Below are positions 52,881 to 62,049 of a DNA stretch of 64,000 nucleotides, one piece after another; within the stretch, counting starts at the first letter, position 1; each line of letters begins with the position of its first letter. This DNA comes from UBA981 sp942490995. GTDB taxonomy: Bacteria > Pseudomonadota > Gammaproteobacteria > Ga0077536. Both the position numbers and the translations under genes were made by a program. The DNA lies in NCBI GenBank assembly GCA_942490995.1, contig CALOBG010000131.1:13061-77060 (forward strand), read 5' to 3'. Under the pieces are notes generated by a model, which worked only from the letters and a program-made list of their open reading frames with translations, was not told the origin of the DNA and searched no databases.

Positions 52881-53138
52881 GTGCAGGTTACGCTTGATCT
52901 GGTCGGGGTCGTCAGCGAGTACTACCCGCTGAAAGCGGATTTTTCCAACGGTCCGGTGGCGCTGGAGTGTGCCGCTGGTACCAGCGTCCGGGACCTGCTC
53001 GATCACTTCGGGGTGCCGCGCGAGGATGAATATTTCATCATGCTCGCTGGCGAACGCGTCGAACTTGGCGCGGCCGACTCGCGTGTCCTCGCGGACGGCG
53101 ACGCGGTCAGCCTGATCGCGGTGCTGAAGGGCGGCTGA
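52881..53138 (+). CDS. MoaD/ThiS-like ubiquitin-fold protein
   Basis: This 85-residue protein has the MoaD/ThiS shape: a beta-grasp with ALECAAGTSVRDLLDHFGVP and a C-terminal VSLIAVLKGG ending in the Gly-Gly that is adenylated and loaded with sulfur. It probably supplies sulfur for the pterin cofactor of the adjacent oxidoreductase, as MoaD-like proteins beside AOR genes are thought to do. The GTG start lies 6 bp after the oxidoreductase stop, with AAGG immediately before it. Confidence 0.85.
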   Translation: MQVTLDLVGVVSEYYPLKADFSNGPVALECAAGTSVRDLLDHFGVPREDEYFIMLAGERVELGAADSRVLADGDAVSLIAVLKGG

Positions 53139-53260
53139 GGAACTTGTGACTAAGTGCACGTAATGGTGCGGCAGCGGCAGTCGCCGGCGGCGCACGAATC
53201 GCGCAAGACGTTTCCGCACGCTCGATTTGCAGCACCACACGACAAGCTGCATTACCAGTT

Positions 53261-53950
53261 ATGACATCCGCCCGCGACACGCGCGCTCAGACCACCGTTT
53301 ATCCGCACAACAACCGCGCGGGCGCCGCTGCCGCCGTGGCCGCGCCGGGCGACTGGCACCCGCTGATCGATGCGCTGGTGCAGCGTGACTATGCTTTCCA
53401 TGCCGCGACCTATGGCGACGATGGCTTCCTGTTTCGCGGCGTCGACGCCGGACTGGAGGCGGCGCTCGCCGCGGGGTACTGGCACAGGAACGGTGGTGAC
53501 CATCCGCTGGCCGCGCTGGAGCGCGAAACCGGGGTGATGTTTGTGTCGCAGGATTTGTCCGACGCGCTGGCCGTGGCGCGGCTGTGGGAAACCACCCACG
53601 ACGCTGCCGTACTCGTTATTCCGGCCGCGGCCTTCACCGCTGCCCTGGCCGTGGGAACCGCGGCAATGCTCGCCTTTGCCGACCCCGGGGTGGTGTTCAA
53701 ATACCCGTTTTTTGTACCGCCCCTGCCGCTCGCCGCGGTGGCGAAAATTATCGTCTCGCCGGCCCGCGGCGAAGCGCTGGTGGCGCACGGTGGTGCGCAG
53801 GCGGGATTATGCGTGGCGCCAGAGCTTGACCCCGCGGCTTCGACGCGTGCGGACTACGAAGCCGCGATCACGGCGCTCTGCGCCGGTCACGGTTACCACC
53901 CGGCGGTCAGCTGCGCGAGTCGCCGGGCGCCGGGTCCGCGGGCGGCCTGA
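53261..53950 (+). CDS. Hypothetical protein, possible ADP-ribosyltransferase-like fold
   Basis: This 229-residue protein matches no family I can name with confidence. No signal peptide or membrane segment is present. Features that may matter: DGFLFRGVDAGLEAAL (about 56-71), then GVMFVSQDLSDALAVARLW (about 88-106) and DAAVLVIPAAAF. A 'FRG' Arg followed by a strand with Ser and then an Ala-rich helix resembles the first parts of ADP-ribosyltransferase folds, but the third catalytic Glu is not identified. It lies 122 bp after the MoaD-like gene on the same strand, so it may be part of that locus. The C-terminus is Arg/Pro-rich. Confidence 0.5.
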   Translation: MTSARDTRAQTTVYPHNNRAGAAAAVAAPGDWHPLIDALVQRDYAFHAATYGDDGFLFRGVDAGLEAALAAGYWHRNGGDHPLAALERETGVMFVSQDLSDALAVARLWETTHDAAVLVIPAAAFTAALAVGTAAMLAFADPGVVFKYPFFVPPLPLAAVAKIIVSPARGEALVAHGGAQAGLCVAPELDPAASTRADYEAAITALCAGHGYHPAVSCASRRAPGPRAA

Positions 53951-53965
53951 GCGCCGCGCAGGTGT

Positions 53966-55910
53966 TCACTGCGGCGCTGCCTGCCGCGGATTACTGATCT
54001 CCACCGCCGCGGCGCGCTTCACCAACGCGCCCACCGCCGGGCTGGTCAGGCTGCGCAGAAAAGCCGCCAGTTGCGCCTGTTCGGCGGCGCTCAATGCAAG
54101 CGGGCGGATCAGCGGGTCGAGCAGTTCGTTGGCGATGCCGCCACGGTTGTAGAACGTGATCACGTCTTCCAGGGTCGACAGCGATCCGTCGTGCATGTAG
54201 GGCCGGGTCAGGGCGACGTTGCGTAATGTCGGGGTTCGGTACTTCCAGCGATCATCGGGATCCTGGGTGACTTCATAGCGGCCGAGGTCGTTCGGCCTGA
54301 CCTCCGCCGATGGCGCAACGTAAGCGAGGTCGTACTCGATTTCGGTGCCCGGTGCGAGTTGTGACTTGCGCATGCCGCCGGCCGGCGCCATCGAGGCGCT
54401 GAAGCCGAGACCGGTGTTGTGCAGCGCTTCGTCGGTAAACATCGCGTGCTCAGCGACCGATGGCGTGGCAGGCGACGCAGCCGGCCTTGCCGCGAAACAG
54501 CTCGAAGCCGCGTTTGCGCGCTTCTCAGCGCGTGCGTCTCGCTCGCCGCCGTAAATACCAGCGATCGAACGCGGAGCCGCCGGCGATCAGGGTGCGCTGG
54601 TAGGCGGCGAGCGCGCGCGCCGACGCTTTCCATGTTGATGTCGCTGCCCGAACGCGGCGTCGAAGCCGCGCGCGTAGTCCGGCCAGCGTCGCGAGGTTGT
54701 CGATCACGTAGCCGACCGACGGGTTGCCCATTTCGTTGCGCGCGAGCAGCGGCCCCAGACCTGGTGCTCGAGGCGGCTTCTCGCGGGCATCGTGGAAGAG
54801 CTGTGTCGAGGTAGGCGACGTTGAGCAGGGTCGGCGCGTTGCGGCGGACGCTGCGCCCCTCGATCCCGACGGCCGTCGCCATCTCGTTGTTGGCGAAGCC
54901 CTGCTCGGGGACGTGGCACATCGCACAGGAGATCGTGCCGTTGTGCGACAGGCGGCGGTCGAAGAAGAGCCGTTCGCGCCCAGCTCGACCGCGGCGCGGT
55001 GAGCGGCATCGTCGGGGGGGATTCAGCGGCGGCAGTCCGAGCGCGGCAGGCTGCGCGCGCGATCAGGTCGGCGGCGCGCGCCGTGCCGCGCCGCCAGCGA
55101 GGTCGAGTTCGAGCGGTAATCTCGTCGGTCGTAGCCGCGCGCGTCGTCGCCCGACCGCAGCGCAGGCTCGGCGGTCGCGGCGTCGAGCGGGCGCCCTGTT
55201 CGAGCAGCACGGTCGCGAGGTCGTTGGCGAGGGTGTCGGGTGCAGGAACGAGGTGCTGTAGACGTTGCGGATGCGCTGCTCGCGATCGATCAGGAACACG
55301 CGCAGGATGTGCGCGATGCGTGCCCGCCGGCTTCTCCATCGAACGACTGCTCGGTGAGGATTGACCGTAGGCGTCGAGGATCGGCCGAGTCGGCTTCGGT
55401 CCGGCGCGTGAGGAAGCGCCAGTCCACGCCCGGTCGGCGGAACGAACTGCGGCGTACTTCTCCAGCACCGCGGGGGTGTCGTGTTCGAGATCGAAGCTGA
55501 AGCTGACCAGGCGCACGCTCGTGGCGAGATCCGGGTCCGCGGCGAGGCGGCTCTGGACCCGGTCCATCACCGAGGTCGCGAGCGGGCAGCCGTTCACGTC
55601 GCTGCAACTCGCGTAGACGAACGACAGCAACACGACGCGATCGCCGAAGACCTCGTGGAGCGTGGTCGCGCGTCCGTCCGAATCGAGCACCGGGCCGTCC
55701 GCCGCGGCGCCGAGCGGCGGCAGCGCGTAGCTGCCGGGCTCGGGGGCGGTGTAGTCGAGGCGCCGTAGCCCGGCGCGAGCACCACCGGCGCGTTCTCCTG
55801 CGGGCGCCCGCGTGCTGGTGGGCGGCAGAGGCGCCCGCCGAAACGCCGAGCATACCGAGCATGAGCAGCGCCGGGCAGGGCGGAAGGCGTGCCCGGGGCG
55901 AGTCCGGCAT
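53966..55910 (-). pseudogene. SCO1/SenC - MauG-type di-heme peroxidase fusion, frameshifted
   Basis: The gene begins at the ATG at 55910 and ends at 53966, but the reading frame changes at least a dozen times between about 55880 and 54440. Joined across frames, the protein has a signal peptide, an SCO1/SenC copper-chaperone domain (VLLSFVYASCSDVNGCPLAT; SCO CxxxC-like cysteines) and a linker. A di-heme peroxidase of the MauG type follows, with heme sites CAMCH (near 54920) and CVACH (near 54475) and a clean C-terminal third (53966-54442). SCO and MauG genes accompany methanethiol oxidase genes elsewhere and are thought to mature the copper enzyme. The motifs are well conserved, so errors in the sequence are more likely than decay. 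Confidence 0.78.
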
Positions 55911-55927
55911 ATAGGTCGACGCGAAGC

Positions 55928-57295
55928 TTACTCGGTGCGCGCGTGGATCGTCGGACCCTCGGCGGCGGCGGGTGCGCCGCGTCGGCGTACAGCGCGTGAG
56001 CGCCGAAGCGCATCTGGTGCGGACGTCCGAGTTTTTTGGCGATGAAATCAATGGCGAATTTCTGGGTCAGCTGCTCGCCTTCCCAGGTGTAGGCCTTGAA
56101 GTACTGTACGTCGCCGTCTTTGCCTCCTTCTTGTCCCAGTTCGCCGAGCAGGGACGAGGTGAAGTACACGCGTTTCCGTCCCAGCTCTGCGACACCATGT
56201 TGACCTGGTCGCCGATCTTTTTCCGGAAGACCTCCTTCGGGGCGTGCGGATCGGAGATGTCGAACAGGCGGGTCATGCCGTCCTTCCAGGTGTTGACCCA
56301 CAGCTGCTGGTCGTCGGCCGAGATCGAGATGTCCACCGGCAGCGGGATCTTGCTGGCGTCGCCGATATCGGCAACGGCCTTCGAATGCCATTCGCCGTCC
56401 TTTTCGTAGATCAGCCAGATCTTTGAGGTCAGGGCGGTGGTCGTGAAGCAGTAGTCGTTGGTCGGCACCCCAGGCGCAGCGGATCTCCAGCGGCGCGCCG
56501 GGCACGTCGAGGACCTTCTTCGGTTTGCGGGTGTGCAGATCCCAGATCACCGCGGTGTTGCCGAAGTTTTTCATCGCTTCGCTGTCGGCCATCATCTTGC
56601 CGAGATCCATCATGTAGTTGTTCCAGCCGGTGAACGAGGACGTCACCAGTACGTTGCGTCGCGGCAGCGCGCGCACGTCGTAGCCGAAACCGTCGGCGAA
56701 CTTGCCACTCTTGACCGCGCCATTCAGCGCGCCGTCCTTGGGCATCCAGTAGGTGGCGACGTAGTCGCCGTCATTGGTGTATTCGACCATGCCGGTCACG
56801 CCGCCGTGGTCGTTGTGGTTGGACAGGCCGGTGACGAGCATGCGCCCGGGCAGGGCGTAGGTGGTGTGCGGCCCGACGACGCCGCCGGCTCTTGTCGACG
56901 AAGTCGGTGATGGTCTTGTGTAGCGTCGGTTGCGCGGGGTTGGTGGCGACGTCAAAGATGAAGATCTTATTGGTGTCCAGGCCGCCGGCCCACAGGTAGC
57001 GGCGGTCGTCGGTCAGACCCGAATGGTGAGCTTCGTTGCGCCCGCCGACCGACAGGCTGTGGATGATCTGGCCGTATCTCGACGATTTCGGATTGACGTC
57101 GATGGTCACCAGCTTGTCCTGTTCGTCACCGAGACCGGGAACACCGAGCGTCCAAACGTAAACGTAATCTTCCTGGCCGACAATTTTGGCCATGTACGGT
57201 GACATGCAGGTTTCGTCGGCGACCAGCGGCGCGCTGCCGCCAGCGAGCAGCAGAACGAGGGCGAGAGCAGGTAGGGTGCTGAGCGTGGATTTCAT
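55928..57295 (-). pseudogene. mtoX: Methanethiol oxidase, SBP56 family, frameshifted
   Basis: The ATG at 57295 opens an exported protein (signal peptide about 1-26) that changes frame near 56885, 56465, 56175 and 55965 before a TAA at 55928-55930. Read across frames, it is a selenium-binding-protein-56 beta-propeller: CMSPYMAKIVGQEDYVYVWTL, GRNEAHHSGL, GPHTTYALPGRMLVTGLSNH, LPVDISISADDQQLWVNTW and the end KLGRPHQMRFGAHALYAD. This family includes the copper-dependent methanethiol oxidase, which converts methanethiol to formaldehyde, sulfide and peroxide in the periplasm. An SCO/MauG fusion gene follows 17 bp on. All conserved segments survive, so the frameshifts may be sequence errors. Confidence 0.82.
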
Positions 57296-57347
57296 GGGAC
57301 GCCTCCTCAGGTGATCCGGAACGGGTAGCTCGGTACGCTACACCATA

Positions 57348-57387
57348 TTATGCAAAATTCTTATAAGCAAATAACCAAAGTGCATAA
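57348..57387. promoter_or_regulatory. AT-rich inverted repeat upstream of mtoX
   Basis: TTATGCA (57348-57354) and TGCATAA (57381-57387) form a perfect inverted repeat around an AT-rich core with TTATAAG, all upstream of the mtoX ATG at 57295. It lies within the promoter region and could be a regulator site. The spacing (26 bases) places the arms about three helical turns apart. Confidence 0.4.
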
Positions 57388-57432
57388 AGGCCTCAAGGCT
57401 AGATGCCACCGCCTGAGTGTAGCAAGTCCGCT

Positions 57433-59928
57433 TCAGTAATCCTCTTCGGCCGGCTCGGCAAACGCGCGCGTACTCAGGATCAGTTTCGGCATCAGGGTCA
57501 AGGCGGCCAGCAGCGCCACGATCATGGCAACCGCGGTGAGGACCCCGAACAAAATGGTCGGAATGAAGTTCGACATGATCAGGATCGAGAAGCCGACCGT
57601 TATCGTCAGCGTGGTATAGAACGCCGCCTTGGCGATGTTGTCGTGGCAGTAATGCATGGTCTCGATCGGATCGTCGAGGCGCGGCAGTTCGGCCTTGTAG
57701 CGGTACAGGTAATGGATGCAGTCATCGACCGCGATACCGATGGTTATCGCGGCAATCGTAATGGTCATGATATCGAGCGGGATGTTCATCCAGCCCATGA
57801 ACCCGAGGATGCTGGTCGCGGCGAGGATGTTCGGCAGGATGCCGACCAGCGCCACTTTCAATGAACGGAACAGCAGGGTCAGCATCAGCAGGATCCCGAC
57901 CATGACCGCGCCAAGGGTCATGATCTGCGAGCGGAACAGGCTCTGCAGCACGTTGTTGTACAGGACCAGCAGGCCGGTGATTTCGTATTCGTCGGTGCTG
58001 AGCCCGAATTTTTCGCGCAGATCGGCATCGATTTTCTGCAGCAGTTCCTTGCGCCTCAGATCGGGCATCGAATCGATGATGCGCATGGTGATACGCGCTT
58101 CGTCATGGTCGATCGATATATAGGGATCGATCATGGCCGCACGCACCGGCGCGGGGATACGCTTGTACAGGACATTCAATTCGAAGGCGGTGAATTCGAT
58201 ACCGCCGTTGATGCGTTCAGCGACGCGCAGCCCGGATGCCAGCGACAACACTTTGCCGACTTCGGGCAGTTCGTCGAGGTAGTCGTGGATGGCCTTGATG
58301 CGATCGATCTTGTCCGGAGTGAACCACGAATCCGCTTTTGCCGATTCGTCCTCGACCTCACCAAACATCGCCGCGAGGTCGTCATCCATTGAGCCCAGGT
58401 CCTGGTCGGCGGCGCTCTGGGGGAATTTCAGGATGATATCGAGCGGCGTCGTGCCGCCGAGTTTTTCATCGATGAGCTTCAGGCCCTGGTAGATTTCGGT
58501 GTCTTTGTGAAAGTAGGAGACGAAGCTGTTTTCGACCTCCAGCCGCTGCATGCCGGTTACCCCGCCGATGGCGCAGGCCAGGGACACGAACAGGACCAGC
58601 GCGCCGTGGCGCTCGGTGAACCGTCCCAGAAACGCGGTGAACGGGTAGCTGTCGCCTTCGGGACGCTTCAAATTCACCTTCTTCGTCAGCAGCAGCAGCG
58701 CCGGAAACAAGGTAAACGAGGTCAGGAAAATCGTTGCCAGACCGAGGGTCATCATCCAGCCGAAATCGATAACCGGCTTGATGTCGCTGACCACCAGCGA
58801 GGCGAAGGCAATGATCGTGGTCAGCGCCGTGTACAGGCACGGCCGGACCATGTGTGCGATGGTTTCGTGAACCAGCTCGTCCTGGCTGGCGTTCGGCTTA
58901 TCGCGAAACAGCTCGCGGTAGCGCACCACCAGGTGGATGTTCATCGACATTGTGATGATCAGCATCATGGCGATGAAGTTCGAGGAAATGATGGTCACGT
59001 TCCAGCCGAGTAAGCCCAGCAGTCCGATCATGACGGTGCCGGCATAGATACAGCTGGCGAAAGGCAGCAGTACCCAGCGTATTTCACGGAAAATGACCGT
59101 CAGCATAATGACCAGAAACACGAACACGCCAGTACCGAAAGTGACCAGGTCATTGCCGATATAGGTCACCATGTCATCGGCGATCATGGGCAGGCCGCCG
59201 AGGTAGAGACGGGTCGCACCCTGGTACTTGTCCATGATCGCGCGAATATTGGTAATCGCTTCGTGGGCCGCGGCTTCGGCTTCGTTTTTGACCAGGGTGT
59301 AATCGCCCCGCAGCCGCTCGAGCTCGATTTCCTGCGGTGGCGTGAGGCCTTCCGAGACGCGCTGGTAGAGCAGTTGATCGCGCAGCAGGCGCAGGCGCTC
59401 AAATTCCGCGTGCGGCTTGAGAAAAACCTGGATGGCGGTGACCTTGCCGTCGGCGCTGGCAACCAGGTCGCGGTAAATCGGGCTGCTGGTCAGTTCCTCG
59501 CGGGCCGCGGAGGGATTGACGTCCGCCATGCGCAGGGTGCGGAAATTGCTGGCGACGTCGGCCAGCGAGCCGCGGATGTTCATCACCAGCGGCACGTCGA
59601 GCATGGAAGTGACATCGTGGACCTGCGGTACGGCGGCGATTTCGTCGCGCAGCTTGCCGATCAGTTCGAGGTTTTCCGGCGCCAGGATATCGTTTTCCGG
59701 CACCACCGCGATAAACAGAAATTCCTGTGTGCCGTAGCGCATGCTCATCTGGCGGAAGGCGCGCAGGTCCTTGTCGTTTTCGAGCAGCAGGGCGTCGGCC
59801 GTGGCATCGAGCCTGAAGTTCGGCACGCCGCTGGCGAAGCCCGCGAGGATCACGGCCAGTACCAGCAGGGTCAGCAGCGGGCGGCGCAGCACCGCGCGCT
59901 CGTAAAGCGAAGCGATTAAATTGTTCAT
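57433..59928 (-). CDS. RND-superfamily (MMPL/HpnN-like) exporter
   Basis: From the ATG at 59928 the protein has 831 residues; a TTG nine bases earlier is less likely. It has an N-terminal helix (about 14-35), a large periplasmic domain, a block of five to six helices (about 230-420) including a sterol-sensing-like SSNFIAMMLIITMSMNIHLVVRYRE, a second periplasmic domain, and a C-terminal block (about 660-820) with MTITIAAITIGIAVDDCIHY. These repeats are the RND/MMPL pattern. Such exporters move lipids or hydrophobic compounds; HpnN members move hopanoids, and this cell has shc, but the link is inference. It precedes mtoX in the same direction by 137 bp. Confidence 0.88.
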   Translation of the reverse strand: MNNLIASLYERAVLRRPLLTLLVLAVILAGFASGVPNFRLDATADALLLENDKDLRAFRQMSMRYGTQEFLFIAVVPENDILAPENLELIGKLRDEIAAVPQVHDVTSMLDVPLVMNIRGSLADVASNFRTLRMADVNPSAAREELTSSPIYRDLVASADGKVTAIQVFLKPHAEFERLRLLRDQLLYQRVSEGLTPPQEIELERLRGDYTLVKNEAEAAAHEAITNIRAIMDKYQGATRLYLGGLPMIADDMVTYIGNDLVTFGTGVFVFLVIMLTVIFREIRWVLLPFASCIYAGTVMIGLLGLLGWNVTIISSNFIAMMLIITMSMNIHLVVRYRELFRDKPNASQDELVHETIAHMVRPCLYTALTTIIAFASLVVSDIKPVIDFGWMMTLGLATIFLTSFTLFPALLLLTKKVNLKRPEGDSYPFTAFLGRFTERHGALVLFVSLACAIGGVTGMQRLEVENSFVSYFHKDTEIYQGLKLIDEKLGGTTPLDIILKFPQSAADQDLGSMDDDLAAMFGEVEDESAKADSWFTPDKIDRIKAIHDYLDELPEVGKVLSLASGLRVAERINGGIEFTAFELNVLYKRIPAPVRAAMIDPYISIDHDEARITMRIIDSMPDLRRKELLQKIDADLREKFGLSTDEYEITGLLVLYNNVLQSLFRSQIMTLGAVMVGILLMLTLLFRSLKVALVGILPNILAATSILGFMGWMNIPLDIMTITIAAITIGIAVDDCIHYLYRYKAELPRLDDPIETMHYCHDNIAKAAFYTTLTITVGFSILIMSNFIPTILFGVLTAVAMIVALLAALTLMPKLILSTRAFAEPAEEDY

Positions 59929-60221
59929 GATGTCCAAATTGAAGTGCGCAGAGCAGCCACGGTCGTTATATCGCTCAGCGCGGCTCAGGGGCGGTGATCG
60001 CGCAAACGCTCAATTACTCCTGGTCTTCATTGATACCGGTCGATTGCCGCGCGGCGCGCGGGCGGCTTCGCTGGTGGGGAGTCGGGTTACTTCCTCGAGG
60101 CGCGCATCATACCCCGAACGGAGCGTGGCAACTATTGCGTCACAACGCCAGCGGGCAGCGTTGGAAATTGCCGGAGCGAATGCCATGATGCGCCCGGACG
60201 CCCCCAGCAGGCTACGACACC
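59929..60221. other. Divergent intergenic region, RND exporter / IMPase
   Basis: About 290 bases without a gene. Both divergent promoters should be here, but I can point to no convincing boxes or repeats. A 104-codon frame across it is Arg-rich and lacks a start signal. Confidence 0.4.
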
Positions 60222-61031
60222 ATGCCCAGCGATGACCCCGACGCGGCTACCCTGTGGCCGTTTTTCAATGAGCTTGCCGCGTGCGCCGCGGGGCAGACCT
60301 TGCCCCGCTTCCGCCGCCCGCAGGTGGTGGACAACAAGGCCGGGCCGCACGCCTATGACCCGGTTACCGAGGCGGATCGGGCCTGTGAGCGCGCGCTGCG
60401 CGCGGCCATTGCGGCACGCTATCCCGACCATGGGATCCGCGGTGAAGAAGGCCAGGACAGCGACGGGTCGAGCGCGTGGTCGTGGATTATCGATCCCATC
60501 GATGGCACCCGGTCGTTCGTTTGTGGCATGCCGACCTGGGGCACGCTGGTCGGCCTGCTGCACGAAGGCGTGCCGCGCTACGGCATGATGAGCCAGCCGT
60601 TTGTCGGCGACATTTTTATCGGTGGCGGCGGCCGCGCGGAATTGATCCGCGGCGATGCGACGGTCGCGATCCGCACGCGGACCGATCGCTCGCTTGCCGA
60701 AGCGACCCTGTTTGCGACCACGCCGGAGATGTTTGCCGCTGGTGCGGAACGCACCGCTTTCGACGCCCTGTCGGCGCGGGTGCGATTGACCCGCTTTGGT
60801 GCTGACTGTTACGGCTATGTCCTGCTTGCCGCCGGCTACGTCGATCTCGTTGTCGAAGCCAACCTCGGCTACTACGACATTGCGCCGGTCATGCCGATCG
60901 TCGAAGCTGCCGGCGGCTCCGTCAGCGACTGGCAGGGCCGACCGCTGCGGGCCGGCGGTCAGGCACTGGCGGCGGCCAGCCCGGCGCTGCTGGAGGCCGC
61001 GCTCGAGGTGCTGCGGCCGGCGGCGGTGTGA
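60222..61031 (+). CDS. Inositol monophosphatase-family phosphatase (histidinol-phosphatase-like)
   Basis: This 269-residue phosphatase has the metal sites of the IMPase family: DPVTEADRACERAL, GEEG (about 73), WIIDPIDGTRSFVCGMPTW (about 88-106) and NLGYYDIAPVMPIVEAAGG (about 215-233). The DPIDGTRSF form, with Arg after DGT, is common in HisN-type histidinol-phosphatases, so histidine synthesis is a candidate role; inositol phosphate or 3'-phosphoadenosine phosphate are others. The stop lies 2 bp before the ATG of the NadM-like gene, so they are cotranslated. Confidence 0.9.
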   Translation: MPSDDPDAATLWPFFNELAACAAGQTLPRFRRPQVVDNKAGPHAYDPVTEADRACERALRAAIAARYPDHGIRGEEGQDSDGSSAWSWIIDPIDGTRSFVCGMPTWGTLVGLLHEGVPRYGMMSQPFVGDIFIGGGGRAELIRGDATVAIRTRTDRSLAEATLFATTPEMFAAGAERTAFDALSARVRLTRFGADCYGYVLLAAGYVDLVVEANLGYYDIAPVMPIVEAAGGSVSDWQGRPLRAGGQALAAASPALLEAALEVLRPAAV

Positions 61032-61033
61032 AC

Positions 61034-62026
61034 ATGGCACGCTACGATGCGGTTGTCGTCGCGCAATACTTTCAGCCGCTGCACGCCGGCCATGCCCAGG
61101 TGCTGCGCCAGGCGCAGGCGCTGGCCCCGCAGGTTGTGCTGTTGTGTCTGGGCGCGGATCGCGCGCGTTCGCTGCAGGCGCCCTGGACCAGTGCCGAACG
61201 TGTCGCCGGGCTGAGCGCGCTCGGCGCCGACGATGCGGCCGTTACCGTCGTGCCGCTGCGCGACGTGAGCTACGTACCGGCACGCTGGCGGGAGCGCGTC
61301 GCGAGCGTTGTCGCCGCCCACTGTGGCAGGCAGGCCAGGATCGCCGTGATCAGCGATGCCGACGTGGACGAGGTGCTGCCGTCGGCATGGCAGCGCCTCG
61401 CGCCGGACGTTCCTCTCGCCGCCCGCGAAGACGAACTTGCGCGACGCCTGCTGTGGCCGGATGCGCTGTCGCCGGGCGCCCTGGGGGACGCGTTCACCGC
61501 CGACCAGCACGGCGCCGTGGCTGCATTCGTTGCGCGACCCGAATGTGACGAACTGCGTGCGGAAGCCCGTTATGTGCTCGATTACCGAGCGACCTGGGGT
61601 GCGGCGCCGTATCCACCGGTGTTCGTCACGACCGACGCGGTGGTGTGCTGGCGCGAGCGCTTGCTGCTGGTGCGTCGCTGACAGCGGCCGGGTAAAGGCC
61701 TGTGGGCCCTGCCTGGTGGTTTTATCGATGCCGATGAAACGCTTGCCGAGTGTGTGCGGCGCGAAGTCGCGGAAGAAACCGGGCTTGCGCTTGACGCCGC
61801 CGTTTGCCGCGCGGTGCGGGTTTTCGATGCGCCGCGGCGTTCGCTGCGCGGCCGGACTATCACCCACGCATTTCACTTCGAACTGGATGGCGATGCACCA
61901 CGGCCGCGCGTGCGCGGCGGTGACGATGCAGCGCAGGCGCGCTGGTTTGAGCCCGATGCGGTCGAAGCGCAGGCGCTGTTCGAAGATCATTACGCGATCC
62001 TGCAGTGCATGCTCGGCTACGATTGA
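61034..62026 (+). pseudogene. Bifunctional NMN adenylyltransferase/Nudix (NadM-Nudix) with in-frame UGA
   Basis: One reading frame from the ATG at 61034 to 62026 encodes an N-terminal nucleotidyltransferase with the HxGH motif (AQYFQPLHAGHAQVL) and ISDADVDE, then a C-terminal Nudix hydrolase with the box GGFIDADETLAECVRREVAE. This two-domain protein is known from bacteria and recycles NAD by joining NMN and ATP and hydrolysing ADP-ribose. A single TGA at 61679-61681 interrupts it (LLLVRR-stop-QRPGKGLWALPGG). No start codon follows before the Nudix box, so the second domain cannot be made separately. It may be a nonsense mutation, an error or readthrough (the context is UGAC). Confidence 0.8.
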
Positions 62027-62049
62027 CCGACCGGCAAAGCTGCCAGGCT

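Noticed and set aside
61679..61681. TGA read as selenocysteine in the NadM-Nudix gene
   Set aside because: No Cys or Sec is expected at this site in the family and no SECIS-like hairpin is evident just downstream.
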